Shown piece by piece: positions 33,201-43,877 of a DNA stretch of 64,000 bases; within the stretch, counting starts at the first letter, position 1, and each line of letters opens with the position of its first letter. This stretch comes from Streptococcus sanguinis (lineage in GTDB: Bacteria; Bacillota; Bacilli; Lactobacillales; Streptococcaceae). The position numbers and the translations under genes were made by a program. The DNA lies in contig CP040556.1 in NCBI GenBank assembly GCA_013378335.1, forward strand, positions 62,001 to 126,000, written 5' to 3'. The notes below the pieces were generated by a model, which searched no databases, had not been told where the DNA came from, and saw nothing but the letters and a program-made list of their open reading frames with translations.

Positions 33201-35145
33201 TCAAATGCAGCAGTTGTCTCTGCTTTTGCCCAAGGAACTGCTGGACCAGCTTCTCTTTTACCTACAGGGCTTAGAGTCGGTTCAGATTCATGACCTGCGG
33301 CAGGAAGAGGACTGGCAGGCAGCCTTTGAGCAGGCTTTAGTCGGCCGGCCAGATCGGCAGCTATCTCAGCAGGATTTGCTCAGTCGTCAGGAAAAGCTCG
33401 AGAGGCTGATTGCAGAGCTGGAGCCCTTTATGCCCAAAAAGAAGCTGCTAGAGTCCTTAAAAGAAGATCCTTTGGAATTATCCTTTGCGGCTTTAGAGCA
33501 GGCAGGTAAGGATCGAGATGAGGCAGCGCTATTAGAAGGAATCAGCAAGCAGCTTAAGGTCTTACAAGATGCTAAGGAACAGATAGAAGCTGACCGCTTG
33601 GAAGTGGCTGCACTGGAGAAGTGGGAGCCACTGGAGCTAACACCGCAAGCAGCTGCGACTTTCAGTCATCTGGGAGCTTTGATTGGGACGATTCCCAATA
33701 CAGACGACGATGCTCTGCGTCTGACTCTGGGAGCATATCCTGATCTGAAGTTTCAGGAAGTCTTTACCGATGATACGGAGCATGGGGTTCTTATTTTTTA
33801 TAAGACAGGCTCTCTGGAAGATGTTCGCAAAATCATGAAAGAGTATGGCTTTAAGCCCTTTGAGTTTGACCATGCGGAACTGCCTGCTGAGAGGGTAGCC
33901 CAGCTCAAGGCCAATATTCGACAGCAGGAGGCTGTGGCGGAAGCTCTGACAAATAGTCTGGCAGCTTCCAAGAATGAACTGGACCAGCTTAAGGTTCAAC
34001 TGGACTATCTCTGCAATCTCTCCTCCCGTCAAGAAAGTAAGAACCAGTTAGCCAGCACGCAAAATCTGGCAGCCTTGGAAGGCTGGATCGAAAGCAATCA
34101 AGTTCAAGCTCTTGAGGCTTGCTTGACAGAGCAGTTTGGCCAGAGCATTCTCATCCAGACCAGAGAGATTCGACAGGACGAGGAAGATAAGGTTCCGACC
34201 AAGCTAAAAAACAATGCCTTGGTGGAGCCCTTCGAGCTAGTGACGGAGATGTATTCCCTGCCTAAGTATGGTGACAAGGATCCAACCCCCGTCGTTTCCC
34301 TATTTTATTTTGTATTCTTTGGCATGATGGTTGCCGACATTGGCTACGGGTTCTTGCTCTTTGTGGGCACCAGTCTGGCGCTGCACTTCTTGCATGTCAA
34401 GCCGGGACTGGCTAAGAATCTGCGATTCTTCCGCCTGCTGGGTGTGGCAGTCATCATCTGGGGACTGGTTTATGGCTCTTTCTTTGGATTTGAACTGCCC
34501 TTCGCTCTGATTAGCACCAGCTCCGACGCCATGACGATTCTGGTTATTTCGGTCGTCTTTGGCTTTGTTACAGTGCTGGCAGGTCTCTTCCTCAGCGGTC
34601 TGAAAAATATCCGCCTTAAGGATTATGCAGAAGCTTATAATGCAGGCTTTGCTTGGGTGCTTATTTTGCTGGGGCTGCTACTCTTGGCCTTGGGGAATTT
34701 CTTTCCATCCTTGGCCTTTGCAGCAACGATTGGTCAGTGGCTGGCCATCATCAATGCTCTGGGCATATTGGCAGTATCCATTGTCAGTGCTAAGAGCTTG
34801 TCAGGACTGGGGTCAGGTCTCTTTAATCTCTACAATGTCAGCGGCTATGTAGGAGATCTTGTCAGCTTTACGCGGCTGATGGCTTTGGGGCTTTCGGGAG
34901 CCAGCATTGGCTCGGCCTTTAACCTGATTGTCAGCCTCTTTCCACCTGTCGCTCGCTTTAGCATTGGCATTCTACTCTTTATTGCCCTGCATTTGGTCAA
35001 TATGTTTCTATCTTTTCTGTCCGGTTATGTACACGGAGCACGTTTGATTTTCGTGGAATTCTTTGGAAAATTCTACGACGGAGGCGGCAAGCCTTTCACT
35101 CCGCTCAAGCCTAGCGAAAAATACGTTCAGCAAAGCAAGAAATAA
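33190..35145 (+). CDS. ntpI: V-type ATPase subunit I (a subunit)
   Basis: A 651-residue protein. The N-terminal half (to about 370) is cytoplasmic with long coiled coils and connects to the stalks. The C-terminal half has about eight membrane helices, beginning VSLFYFVFFGMMVADIGYGF. It forms the ion half-channels next to the rotor ring; the conserved arginine lies in LVSFTRLMALGLSGA. The start overlaps ntpF. A 36-codon ORF and ntpK follow. Confidence 0.95.
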   Translation: MAISQMQQLSLLLPKELLDQLLFYLQGLESVQIHDLRQEEDWQAAFEQALVGRPDRQLSQQDLLSRQEKLERLIAELEPFMPKKKLLESLKEDPLELSFAALEQAGKDRDEAALLEGISKQLKVLQDAKEQIEADRLEVAALEKWEPLELTPQAAATFSHLGALIGTIPNTDDDALRLTLGAYPDLKFQEVFTDDTEHGVLIFYKTGSLEDVRKIMKEYGFKPFEFDHAELPAERVAQLKANIRQQEAVAEALTNSLAASKNELDQLKVQLDYLCNLSSRQESKNQLASTQNLAALEGWIESNQVQALEACLTEQFGQSILIQTREIRQDEEDKVPTKLKNNALVEPFELVTEMYSLPKYGDKDPTPVVSLFYFVFFGMMVADIGYGFLLFVGTSLALHFLHVKPGLAKNLRFFRLLGVAVIIWGLVYGSFFGFELPFALISTSSDAMTILVISVVFGFVTVLAGLFLSGLKNIRLKDYAEAYNAGFAWVLILLGLLLLALGNFFPSLAFAATIGQWLAIINALGILAVSIVSAKSLSGLGSGLFNLYNVSGYVGDLVSFTRLMALGLSGASIGSAFNLIVSLFPPVARFSIGILLFIALHLVNMFLSFLSGYVHGARLIFVEFFGKFYDGGGKPFTPLKPSEKYVQQSKK

Positions 35146-35157
35146 AGATTAGGAACT

Positions 35158-35268
35158 ATGGTAAGAGATGAGAAGCTCATCTTTATAAAAACACTTTCTA
35201 AAACATCAAAACAAGTATTATTCATTCAACTAGCTGTTGGTTTTATGACGATTACAGCATTTTCATAG
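35158..35268 (+). CDS. Small ORF (36 residues) with one membrane helix between ntpI and ntpK
   Basis: ATG at 35158, preceded by AGGAACT, opens a frame of 36 codons ending with TAG at 35266. The peptide is basic at the start (KTLSKTSKQ) and then hydrophobic (VLFIQLAVGFMTITAF), a pattern of a single-helix membrane peptide. It begins 12 bases after ntpI, and its stop overlaps the ntpK ribosome binding site (TAGGAG). Translation is unproven, but start signal, spacing and hydrophobic pattern agree. I do not recognise it as a known V-ATPase subunit. Confidence 0.45.
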   Translation: MVRDEKLIFIKTLSKTSKQVLFIQLAVGFMTITAFS

Positions 35269-35274
35269 GAGTAA

Positions 35275-35757
<483 letters not shown>

Positions 35758-35767
35758 GGAGGCTTTT

Positions 35768-36358
35768 ATGTCTGACATATCAGATCTCAAAGCTTCTGTC
35801 TTGGAGCAGGCTCACGAGAAGGGGCGTTTGCTTTTGGCCGAGGCTACTGAGAAAATAGAGCAGGAAGCCAAGGAGCGTGAGGCCCAGCTGGTTCGGCAAA
35901 AGCTTGGACAGCGGGAGCAGCAGCTCAAAGAAATCAGCCGGCGCAGTCAACGTGAAATCCAGCAGTTGGAAAATCAAAAGCGCCAGTCTACTTTGGTCAT
36001 CAAGCAGCGGGTTCTCAGAGAGCTTTTTGAGGAATCCTATGCTCAGATGGTGGCTTGGTCACAGATTGAGGAAGAGCAATTTCTGAAGAGTGTCCTTGCT
36101 AAATATCCAGAGGAAGAGTTGACACTGGTTTTCGGTGCCCTATCAGCTGAGAAATTCAGCTCCAGCCAGTTAGAAGGCTTGAAAAAGGCCTTTCCGCAAG
36201 TACACTTTTCAGACCAGTCTATAGCCGGTCAGGCAGGTTTTGTACTAAGCCAGGGACGGGTGGATGACAGTTATCTCTATCGTGACTTGCTGGACTTTGT
36301 CTGGCAGGAGGAAAGCTACCGTCTGGCTCAGGATATTTTCAAAGACCAGGCAGAATAG
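35768..36358 (+). CDS. ntpE: V-type ATPase peripheral stalk subunit E
   Basis: A 196-residue protein with a long charged N-terminal helix (to about residue 105) followed by a small globular domain, as in V-type subunit E, which forms the peripheral stalk with NtpF and binds the catalytic head. The start has GTAAGGAGGC. It is ten bases after ntpK and ten bases before ntpC. Confidence 0.9.
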   Translation: MSDISDLKASVLEQAHEKGRLLLAEATEKIEQEAKEREAQLVRQKLGQREQQLKEISRRSQREIQQLENQKRQSTLVIKQRVLRELFEESYAQMVAWSQIEEEQFLKSVLAKYPEEELTLVFGALSAEKFSSSQLEGLKKAFPQVHFSDQSIAGQAGFVLSQGRVDDSYLYRDLLDFVWQEESYRLAQDIFKDQAE

Positions 36359-36368
36359 GAGGCGGACC

Positions 36369-37382
36369 ATGAGTGAAACAAGCTTCTCTCAAGTCAATAC
36401 AGCCATTAGTGTGCAGGAGGCTTCCTTTTTGACGCCCCAGCAATATGAACAGTTGCTGCAGGCTGACGATCCTGCCAGCTGTTCGGCTCTTCTGCAGGGA
36501 ACGGTCTATGCCATGGATGCTGAAGCTATCAAGGATCTCAATGCCATTGAGCAAGTACTGATGAAGCATTTGTATTCCGTTTATAATTGGGCGCTTGAGA
36601 TTAGTCCAAGTAAGGAGCTGGTGGAGATTTTCACGCTCCGCTACACCTACCACAATCTCAAAGTTTTTCTAAAGGGTCGGGCGACAGGTCAGTCCTTGGA
36701 GCATTTGCTGATGCCGGTGGGGACCTATTCGCTGGAGGTTTTGGAGCACTTGGTCATGGCCTTTTCGGCTGAGTATTGTCCAGATTTCATGCTGGACGAG
36801 GTGCTTGCGACCTGGCAGGAATACCAGGATTATCAGGATGTGCGCGTGCTGGAGATTGGCATGGACATGGCTTATTTCCAGCATCTCAAGCGTCTGACAC
36901 AGGAGTTGGAAGATGAGAGCCTGCTGCAGCTGGTGAATCTGACTATTGATTTTTACAATGCCATCACCGTCAAGCGGGCTGTTGGCTTGGGAAAACCGCG
37001 CAGCTTTATGAGGCAGCTCCTGTCTGATGAAGGAAGCCTTTCTGCTGCCAACTGGATTGCTATGGCAGAGCAGGGGGATTTCTTGACTTGGTTTAGCCAG
37101 GTCAATCCCTGTGGTTACGATCTGGATCTGCGCTCCTATGAGGAAAAAATGCGGAACCAGACCTTGACGACAGTAGAGTTAGAATATCTAGCGGACCTCT
37201 TGCAGGCTAAGTTGCTGGCGGCTGGTCAGTTTGAGACAGATGGACCACTACCTCTGGCCCGCTATCTGCTGGGCAAGGAGTTGGAAGTCAAGAATCTGCG
37301 GTTGATTTTGACCGGAATGGACAATCAGCTGCCCGTAGAGCTTATCAGAGAAAGGATGCGACCGATTTATGGACAAGACTAG
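36369..37382 (+). CDS. ntpC: V-type ATPase subunit C (d subunit)
   Basis: A 337-residue helical protein of the V-type C/d family that links the rotor ring to the central shaft. Recognisable parts are ILSKELVEIFTL-like helices near residue 70 (SPSKELVEIFTLRYTYHN), and the ending ELEVKNLRLILTGMDN, typical for this subunit. The ATG at 36369 has TAGGAGGCGG directly upstream; the longer frame from 36264 overlaps ntpE and is not used. It overlaps ntpG by 14 bases. Confidence 0.9.
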   Translation: MSETSFSQVNTAISVQEASFLTPQQYEQLLQADDPASCSALLQGTVYAMDAEAIKDLNAIEQVLMKHLYSVYNWALEISPSKELVEIFTLRYTYHNLKVFLKGRATGQSLEHLLMPVGTYSLEVLEHLVMAFSAEYCPDFMLDEVLATWQEYQDYQDVRVLEIGMDMAYFQHLKRLTQELEDESLLQLVNLTIDFYNAITVKRAVGLGKPRSFMRQLLSDEGSLSAANWIAMAEQGDFLTWFSQVNPCGYDLDLRSYEEKMRNQTLTTVELEYLADLLQAKLLAAGQFETDGPLPLARYLLGKELEVKNLRLILTGMDNQLPVELIRERMRPIYGQD

Positions 37383-37689
37383 CTACAAGATTGCGGTCGT
37401 GGGGAATCGCGATACCATTCTCCCTTTTAAGCTGATTGGTTTTCAGACCTTTCCAGTGAAGGAAGCTCAGGAGACGGTCAATACCCTGCGTCGGCTCGCC
37501 CGCGAAGATTTCGGCATTATCTATCTGACGGAGGATATAGCTGCGGATATTCCAGAAACCCTGGCCTACTATGACCAGCTGGAGATTCCTGCTCTTGTGC
37601 TTATCCCTACCCATAAGGGGAGCACGGGTCTGGCTCTTTCGCGGATCCATGAAAATGTCGAAAAGGCTGTTGGACAGGATATATTGTGA
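37369..37689 (+). CDS. ntpG: V-type ATPase central shaft subunit G (subunit F of other nomenclatures)
   Basis: A 106-residue alpha/beta protein with the family N-terminus KIAVVGNRDTILPFKLIG and the switch motif REDFGIIYLTEDIA. It sits with subunit D in the rotating shaft. It overlaps the end of ntpC by 14 bases. In E. hirae this gene is followed directly by ntpA; here a GNAT acetyltransferase gene intervenes. Confidence 0.9.
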   Translation: MDKTSYKIAVVGNRDTILPFKLIGFQTFPVKEAQETVNTLRRLAREDFGIIYLTEDIAADIPETLAYYDQLEIPALVLIPTHKGSTGLALSRIHENVEKAVGQDIL

Positions 37690-37696
37690 GGTTTTT

Positions 37697-38392
37697 ATGC
37701 GAATCAATCAACTAGGTCAGCCCATTGGGGATGCTCTGCCGGATTTTCAGCCGGGAAACTTGCCCAATCTGGAGCGAATCGAAGGCCAGTATGTTATTAT
37801 CGAGCGTTTGTCCAAGGAAAAGCATGGGGCGGATTTGTATGAAGTGTATGGTCCGGATTCTCCTGCGGATATGTGGACCTATCTTTTTCAAAATCCTGCC
37901 CAAAGTCAGGAGGAATGGTCCCAGAAGCTAGATCAGATGCTGGCGGCTCAGGATCGTTTTCACTATGCGATTGTAGACAAGGAGAGCGGTAAGGCTCTAG
38001 GAACTTTTGCCTTGATGAGGATTGACCGAAATAACCGTGTCATCGAAGTGGGAGCTGTGACCTATTCGCCCGAGTTGAAGCGCACCAGACTGGCTACTGA
38101 AGCCCAATACTTGCTGGCACGCTATGTCTTTGAAGAGCTGGAGTATCGCCGCTATGAATGGAAATGCGATGCCCTCAATCAGCCGTCAAGGCGGGCAGCA
38201 GAACGGCTTGGTTTTATCTATGAAGGCAGGTTTCGTCAAGCTCTTGTCTATAAGGGGCGCAACCGAGACACTGACTGGCTGTCTATGATTGACAAGGATT
38301 GGCCGGCCGTCAAGAGCCGTCTAGAAAAATGGCTCAGCCCAGACAATTTCGACGAAAAGGGTCAGCAAATAAAAGCCTTATCTTATTTTTAA
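37697..38392 (+). CDS. GNAT-family N-acetyltransferase inside the V-ATPase operon
   Basis: A 231-residue RimJ/RimL-like acetyltransferase. The acetyl-CoA binding region is around residues 130-165 (RTRLATEAQYLLARYVFEEL-like helix). It is followed by WKCDALNQPSRRAAERLGFIYEG, the usual GNAT end. The start is ATG 37697, seven bases after the ntpG stop, with GTGAGG as ribosome binding site. The frame's earlier starts overlap ntpG. It is on the same strand with no terminator before it, so it is co-transcribed. Its substrate is unknown; nothing shows that it modifies the ATPase. Confidence 0.85.
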   Translation: MRINQLGQPIGDALPDFQPGNLPNLERIEGQYVIIERLSKEKHGADLYEVYGPDSPADMWTYLFQNPAQSQEEWSQKLDQMLAAQDRFHYAIVDKESGKALGTFALMRIDRNNRVIEVGAVTYSPELKRTRLATEAQYLLARYVFEELEYRRYEWKCDALNQPSRRAAERLGFIYEGRFRQALVYKGRNRDTDWLSMIDKDWPAVKSRLEKWLSPDNFDEKGQQIKALSYF

Positions 38393-38556
38393 GATAAAAA
38401 GAAACAATCCTTGCTGTAGAGCTAGCTAAGAAGGATATCAAACTCGCGGCAAGGATCAAAAAATACTATTTGGAAATGAAATTCAAACTGTTACTTAGTT
38501 TGCTCTTTGATTTTCATGGAGAAGCAAGAAAAATCTCCCAAGAATGGAGGAAGATT

Positions 38557-40347
38557 GTGAGTCAAGGAAAGATTATCAAAGTTTCTGGCCCTCTGGTGCT
38601 GGCATCAGGGATGCAGGAAGCGAATATTCAGGATATCTGCCGGGTTGGCGATTTGGGGCTAATCGGTGAAATTATCGAAATGCGGCGGGACCAAGCCTCT
38701 ATCCAGGTTTATGAGGAAACTTCTGGCTTGGGTCCGGGAGAGCCGGTCATCACGACTGGAAGCCCTCTGTCCGTTGAACTGGGACCTGGTCTGATTTCCC
38801 AGATGTTTGACGGGATTCAGCGGCCTTTGAAACGTTTCCAGACCATCACGGAGAGCGACTTCCTCGTCCGCGGTGTCCAATTGCCAAATCTAGACCGAGA
38901 GACTAAGTGGGATTTTGCTCCAAGTCTGTCTGTCGGAGATGTGGTTGAGGCTGGTGATATTCTGGGAACGGTGCAGGAGACTAATCTGGTGGAGCACCGC
39001 ATCATGGTGCCGGTTGGTATCAGTGGACGCTTGGTCAACATCTCTGCTGGCAGTTTTGCTGTCGAAGAGACTGTTTACGAGATTGAGCAGGCGGATGGGT
39101 CTATTTTTAAAGGGACTCTCATGCAAAAATGGCCAGTGCGTCAAGGTCGTCCTTTCGCTCAAAAGCTGATTCCGGTTGAGCCTTTGGTGACAGGTCAGCG
39201 GGTTATCGACACCTTCTTCCCAGTGACCAAGGGCGGAGCAGCTGCTGTACCAGGACCATTCGGGGCTGGTAAGACTGTGGTTCAGCACCAGGTGGCCAAG
39301 TTTGCCAATGTTGACATCGTTATCTATGTCGGCTGCGGTGAGCGTGGCAATGAAATGACTGACGTACTCAATGAATTTCCAGAACTAATCGACCCATCAA
39401 CTGGCCAGTCCATCATGCAGCGGACGGTGCTGATTGCCAACACCTCCAATATGCCGGTGGCGGCCCGGGAAGCATCAATTTACACAGGGATTACGATTGC
39501 CGAATACTTCCGTGATATGGGTTATTCGGTGGCTATCATGGCGGATTCTACCTCTCGCTGGGCGGAAGCACTGCGGGAAATGTCCGGCCGTCTGGAAGAA
39601 ATGCCAGGTGACGAAGGCTATCCAGCCTATCTTGGCAGCCGGATTGCGGAGTATTACGAGCGAGCAGGCCGGGTCAAGACGCTCGGTTCGACTGCGCGTG
39701 AAGGCTCTATTACTGCTATCGGGGCCGTATCCCCTCCGGGTGGAGATATTTCTGAGCCGGTAACGCAAAATACCCTGCGGATTGTCAAGGTCTTCTGGGG
39801 CTTGGATGCTCAACTTGCTCAACGTCGGCACTTCCCTGCTATCAACTGGCTGAGCTCTTATTCGCTCTACCTAGACGAAGTGGGAGCCTATATCGACCAG
39901 CATGAGAAGATTGCTTGGGCTGAGAAGGTCACCAAGGCCATGAATATCCTGCAAAAGGAAAGCGAACTGCAGGAAATCGTGCGTTTGGTAGGCTTGGATT
40001 CCTTGTCTGAAAAGGACCGCCTGACCATGAATGCTGCTAAGATGATTCGCGAGGACTACCTGCAGCAGAATGCCTTTGATGATGTGGACACCTATACTTC
40101 TTTCAAAAAACAGGTGGCTTTATTGAGCAATATCCTGACCTTCGATGCGGAGGCCAATCGTGCCTTGGAGCTGGGAGCTTATTTCCGGGAAATCATGGAA
40201 GGAACGGTGGAGCTGCGTGACCGAATTGCCCGCAGCAAGTTTGTCCATGAAGACCAGCTGGAAAAAATCCAGGCCCTCAGTCAGACTATTGAGGAAACCC
40301 TGCACCAGATTCTTGCACAAGGAGGACTAGACAATGAGCGTCATTAA
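38557..40347 (+). CDS. ntpA: V-type ATPase catalytic subunit A
   Basis: A 596-residue ATP-hydrolysing subunit. The P-loop is GPFGAGKTV near residue 235, preceded by the V-type bulge region ([12 protein letters not shown]). The arm [21 protein letters not shown] follows. The GTG at 38557 has GGAGGAAGATT upstream and matches the family start ([12 protein letters not shown]). Open frame upstream to 38470 is not coding in other family members. The 164-base gap before it holds a TCCTTGC/GCAAGGA inverted repeat. It overlaps ntpB by 14 bases. Confidence 0.97.
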   Translation: MSQGKIIKVSGPLVLASGMQEANIQDICRVGDLGLIGEIIEMRRDQASIQVYEETSGLGPGEPVITTGSPLSVELGPGLISQMFDGIQRPLKRFQTITESDFLVRGVQLPNLDRETKWDFAPSLSVGDVVEAGDILGTVQETNLVEHRIMVPVGISGRLVNISAGSFAVEETVYEIEQADGSIFKGTLMQKWPVRQGRPFAQKLIPVEPLVTGQRVIDTFFPVTKGGAAAVPGPFGAGKTVVQHQVAKFANVDIVIYVGCGERGNEMTDVLNEFPELIDPSTGQSIMQRTVLIANTSNMPVAAREASIYTGITIAEYFRDMGYSVAIMADSTSRWAEALREMSGRLEEMPGDEGYPAYLGSRIAEYYERAGRVKTLGSTAREGSITAIGAVSPPGGDISEPVTQNTLRIVKVFWGLDAQLAQRRHFPAINWLSSYSLYLDEVGAYIDQHEKIAWAEKVTKAMNILQKESELQEIVRLVGLDSLSEKDRLTMNAAKMIREDYLQQNAFDDVDTYTSFKKQVALLSNILTFDAEANRALELGAYFREIMEGTVELRDRIARSKFVHEDQLEKIQALSQTIEETLHQILAQGGLDNERH

Positions 40348-41728
40348 AGAATACCGCACCGTCAGTGAAGTTGTCGGCCCTCTGATGATTGTCGACCAAG
40401 TCGCTGGTGTGCATTTCAATGAATTGGTAGAAATCCAGCTGCATGACGGCAGCAAGCGTCAGGGCCAGGTTCTGGAAGTCCAAGAAGATAAGGCTATGGT
40501 CCAGCTTTTTGAAGGCTCCAGTGGGATTAATCTAGAAAAAGCCAAGGTTCGCTTTACCGGCCGTCCGCTAGAGCTACCAGTGTCAGAAGACATGGTGGGA
40601 CGGATTTTCAATGGAATGGGCAAGCCAATTGATGGCGGCCCAGCTATCTTGCCAGAAAAATATCTGGATATTGACGGTCAAGCTATCAATCCAGTAGCTC
40701 GCGACTATCCGGATGAGTTTATTCAGACTGGAATTTCGGCCATCGACCACCTCAATACCTTGGTTCGGGGGCAAAAACTGCCAGTATTTTCTGGCTCTGG
40801 TCTGCCCCACAAGGAATTAGCCGCTCAAATCGCCCGTCAGGCAACCGTGCTTAACTCTGATGAAAACTTCGCCGTGGTCTTTGCGGCCATGGGGATTACC
40901 TTTGAAGAAGCCGAGTTCTTCATGAATGACCTCCGGGAGACTGGAGCCATTGACCGCTCGGTGCTCTTTATCAATCTGGCTAATGACCCAGCTATCGAGC
41001 GTATTGCGACGCCGCGGATTGCCCTGACAGCAGCCGAGTACCTAGCTTATGAAAAGGATATGCACGTTCTGGTCATCATGACCGACATGACCAACTATTG
41101 TGAAGCCCTGCGGGAAGTTTCTGCAGCTCGTCGTGAAGTGCCAGGCCGCCGTGGGTATCCGGGCTACCTCTATACGAACCTGTCAACCCTCTATGAGCGG
41201 GCTGGACGTCTGGTTGGCAAGAAAGGCTCAGTGACGCAGATTCCGATTCTGTCCATGCCAGAGGATGACATTACCCATCCGATTCCAGACTTGACAGGTT
41301 ATATTACGGAAGGCCAGATTATCCTTTCACGCGACCTTTACAACAGCGGCTATCGTCCGCCCATCAATGTCCTGCCTTCTCTGTCTCGTCTCAAGGACAA
41401 GGGATCGGGTGAGGGCAAGACCAGAGGTGACCATGCCGCAACTATGAACCAGCTATTTGCCGCCTATGCGCAAGGCAAGCAGGCCAAGGAGTTGGCTGTC
41501 GTTCTGGGGGAATCCGCCCTGTCCGAAACGGACAAGCTCTATGTACGTTTTACCGACCGCTTCGAGCAGGAATACATCAATCAAGGTTTCCAGACCAATC
41601 GAACCATTGAGGAAAGCTTGGATCTGGGCTGGGAACTCCTGTCCATCTTACCAAGAACGGAGCTCAAGCGGATCAAGGACGGTATGATTGACCAATACCT
41701 GCCGCAGACCAAGGAGGAAGAAAGATGA
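40334..41728 (+). CDS. ntpB: V-type ATPase regulatory subunit B
   Basis: A 464-residue non-catalytic nucleotide-site subunit. The P-loop is degenerate, as expected for B subunits ([11 protein letters not shown]). Conserved blocks include [22 protein letters not shown] and [20 protein letters not shown]. The start follows GGAGGACTAGACA. It alternates with three A subunits in the head and overlaps ntpD by four bases. Confidence 0.97.
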   Translation: MSVIKEYRTVSEVVGPLMIVDQVAGVHFNELVEIQLHDGSKRQGQVLEVQEDKAMVQLFEGSSGINLEKAKVRFTGRPLELPVSEDMVGRIFNGMGKPIDGGPAILPEKYLDIDGQAINPVARDYPDEFIQTGISAIDHLNTLVRGQKLPVFSGSGLPHKELAAQIARQATVLNSDENFAVVFAAMGITFEEAEFFMNDLRETGAIDRSVLFINLANDPAIERIATPRIALTAAEYLAYEKDMHVLVIMTDMTNYCEALREVSAARREVPGRRGYPGYLYTNLSTLYERAGRLVGKKGSVTQIPILSMPEDDITHPIPDLTGYITEGQIILSRDLYNSGYRPPINVLPSLSRLKDKGSGEGKTRGDHAATMNQLFAAYAQGKQAKELAVVLGESALSETDKLYVRFTDRFEQEYINQGFQTNRTIEESLDLGWELLSILPRTELKRIKDGMIDQYLPQTKEEER

Positions 41729-42348
41729 CGCGACTCAATGTCAAGCCGACTCGGATGGAGCTGAATAACTTAAAAGCCCGTCTCAAAACGGCTGTCCGTG
41801 GGCATAAATTGCTCAAGGATAAGCGGGATGAGCTGATGCGGCGCTTCATTGAGTCTGTCCGTGAGAACAATCAGCTCCGGCAAAAGGTCGAAGCAGCTCT
41901 AGTTGGTCACCTACAGGATTTTGTCATGGCCAAGGCATTGGAGAGTGATCTCATGGTCCAGGAAATCTTTGCTGTGCCCATGCGGGAAGTCAATCTGCAT
42001 GTGGAAACAGAGAATATTATGAGTGTGCGCGTGCCCAAGATGCATGCCCATATTGACAATTCATACAGTGATGACGAGGGAGACGTGGTTTATAGCTATG
42101 TGGCGTCTAACAGCCAAATGGATGAAACTATTGAAAGCATGAGCGATCTGCTTCCGGACCTGCTGCGACTGGCTGAGATTGAAAAAAGCTGCCAGCTCAT
42201 GGCGGATGAAATCGAGAAAACCCGCCGCCGGGTCAACGGGCTAGAGTATGCTACCATCCCTGACCTCAAAGAAACCATCTACTATATCGAAATGAAGCTG
42301 GAAGAAGCCGAACGGGCCAGCCTTGTCCGAATGATGAAGGTGAAATAA
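41725..42348 (+). CDS. ntpD: V-type ATPase central shaft subunit D
   Basis: A 207-residue protein dominated by two long helices, the central rotor shaft. The N-terminal motif [17 protein letters not shown] and the later [11 protein letters not shown] are signatures of the V-type D subunit. It is the last gene of the operon. The ntpH and ntpJ genes that follow it in E. hirae are absent, and a terminator lies downstream at 42487. Confidence 0.94.
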   Translation: MTRLNVKPTRMELNNLKARLKTAVRGHKLLKDKRDELMRRFIESVRENNQLRQKVEAALVGHLQDFVMAKALESDLMVQEIFAVPMREVNLHVETENIMSVRVPKMHAHIDNSYSDDEGDVVYSYVASNSQMDETIESMSDLLPDLLRLAEIEKSCQLMADEIEKTRRRVNGLEYATIPDLKETIYYIEMKLEEAERASLVRMMKVK

Positions 42349-42486
42349 GATACCAAGACCGTTAAGAGCTCACAGCAAAAATAGGAAAATGGACGAAGAA
42401 GCGATAGCTTCTAGGAGATTTTATGATTTTGCCCAGAGCTTAGGTCGGGTTTAGCTTAACAGAATACCAAGAGTTTAAATAAGTCC

Positions 42487-42516
42487 AAAAGAACCTCTCT
42501 AAATGGGGTTCTTTTG
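42487..42516 (+). terminator. Terminator after the V-ATPase operon
   Basis: AAAAGAACC (42487-42495) pairs with GGTTCTTTT (42507-42515). The remaining 313 bases before the LysM gene hold a probable promoter region near 42590-42635 (TAAGAT -10 like) and no ORF. Confidence 0.75.
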
Positions 42517-42661
42517 CTTGCTGCCAATTTTAATATGTTACAAACAAATCTCCATATTACAGGAGGCAGACAGTTCTGTTAAATAGGTCGAAAAAGGCTT
42601 TTTTCTTAGAAGATTTATGGTAAGATGGTTTTCGTATCATGAATGATTAGGAAGGTGCATT

Positions 42662-43765
42662 ATGCAAATGAAAATGAATAAGAAATTACTTTTGGCTTCA
42701 ACTGTTGCTTTGTCAGCATTGCCTTTGTTTACAACAAAAGCCGAGGAGCAGCCACAAAACTGGACTGCCAGAACAGTTGAGCAAATTAAAGCGGATATTA
42801 CGAGTAATGAAAACCAACAAACTTACACTGTTCAATATGGAGACACTTTGGGAAATATCGCTCAAGCAATGAATATTGACCTTGTTGAATTGGCAAAAAT
42901 CAATCAAATTGCCAATGCAGACTTGATTTTTCCAGGTACTGTTTTGACCGTTACAACAAATGGACAAAATGAAATTGCCTCTGTAGAAATCCAAAGCTAC
43001 CAAGCAGGAAATAACGCAGGATATGTAACAGAAAGTTATACAGCTGACGAGATTTTTGGTACTGAGCAAGCAGCCCCTGCGGCACCGGCTCAAGCAGCAG
43101 AAACTCCAGCTCCAGCTGTTGAGGAAGCTGTTGCGGCTCCAGCAGACCAAGCACCAGCGCCTGCTGAAGAAGCTCCTGCCCCAGTAGCAGAAGTTGCAAG
43201 TGAAGCAGCGCCAGCTGCGGAAGACAATGCAGCCGCTCCAGTAGAAGCAGCGCCACAGCCAGTAGTTGCTGCAAGTCCAGAAGCACTAGCAGAGGCAGCA
43301 CCAGAAGTGACTGAATTAGGCCAAGACCAGGTCAGTCAAGCAACTGCCGCTGTTGAGCCAACAACTTACAACGCTCCAGCTGTAACAGATGCAGCTAGCG
43401 TGACGACTAACAATCCTGCTAATGAAGGTCTTCAGCCACAAACTGCTGCTCTGAAAGAAGAGATAGCAGCTAAATATGGAATTACAGAATTTAGTCTTTA
43501 CCGCCCAGGTGATAGTGGTGACCATGGTAAAGGCTTGGCGGCTGACTTTATCGTTGGTGACAATACTGAATTAGGAAACCAGGTCGCAGCCGATGTTACT
43601 TCTAACATGACTGAAAGAGGCATCTCTTACGTTATCTGGCAACAACAGTTCTACGCGCCATTTGAAAGCGTTTATGGACCAGCTAATACTTGGAACCAAA
43701 TGCCAGACCGTGGCAGCGTAACTGAAAACCATTACGACCACGTTCACGTATCTATGAATGAATAA
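42662..43765 (+). CDS. LysM-domain secreted surface protein (Sip-like)
   Basis: A 367-residue exported wall-associated protein. It has a signal peptide to about residue 27 (KKLLLASTVALSALPLF, then TKAEE), and one LysM domain at about 53-100 (TYTVQYGDTLGNIAQAMN). A long Ala/Pro/Glu-rich linker follows to about 265, then a C-terminal globular domain of about 100 residues ending YDHVHVSMNE. This build matches the surface immunogenic (Sip) proteins of streptococci. The repetitive linker may vary between strains. The start has AGGAAGG. It is monocistronic, with a terminator after it. Confidence 0.88.
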   Translation: MQMKMNKKLLLASTVALSALPLFTTKAEEQPQNWTARTVEQIKADITSNENQQTYTVQYGDTLGNIAQAMNIDLVELAKINQIANADLIFPGTVLTVTTNGQNEIASVEIQSYQAGNNAGYVTESYTADEIFGTEQAAPAAPAQAAETPAPAVEEAVAAPADQAPAPAEEAPAPVAEVASEAAPAAEDNAAAPVEAAPQPVVAASPEALAEAAPEVTELGQDQVSQATAAVEPTTYNAPAVTDAASVTTNNPANEGLQPQTAALKEEIAAKYGITEFSLYRPGDSGDHGKGLAADFIVGDNTELGNQVAADVTSNMTERGISYVIWQQQFYAPFESVYGPANTWNQMPDRGSVTENHYDHVHVSMNE

Positions 43766-43774
43766 GATGAAAAC

Positions 43775-43795
43775 AAGCCCAGAAATGGGCTTTTT
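43775..43795 (+). terminator. Terminator after the LysM gene
   Basis: AAGCCCA pairs with TGGGCTT around a short loop, followed by TTTT. Confidence 0.82.
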
Positions 43796-43877
43796 CTTAT
43801 ATTCTCTGTGAAAAAGCGAGAATTTTCTGATAAATTTTGGTATAATAAAGCGAACTACAGATAAAGGATGAGAAAGA

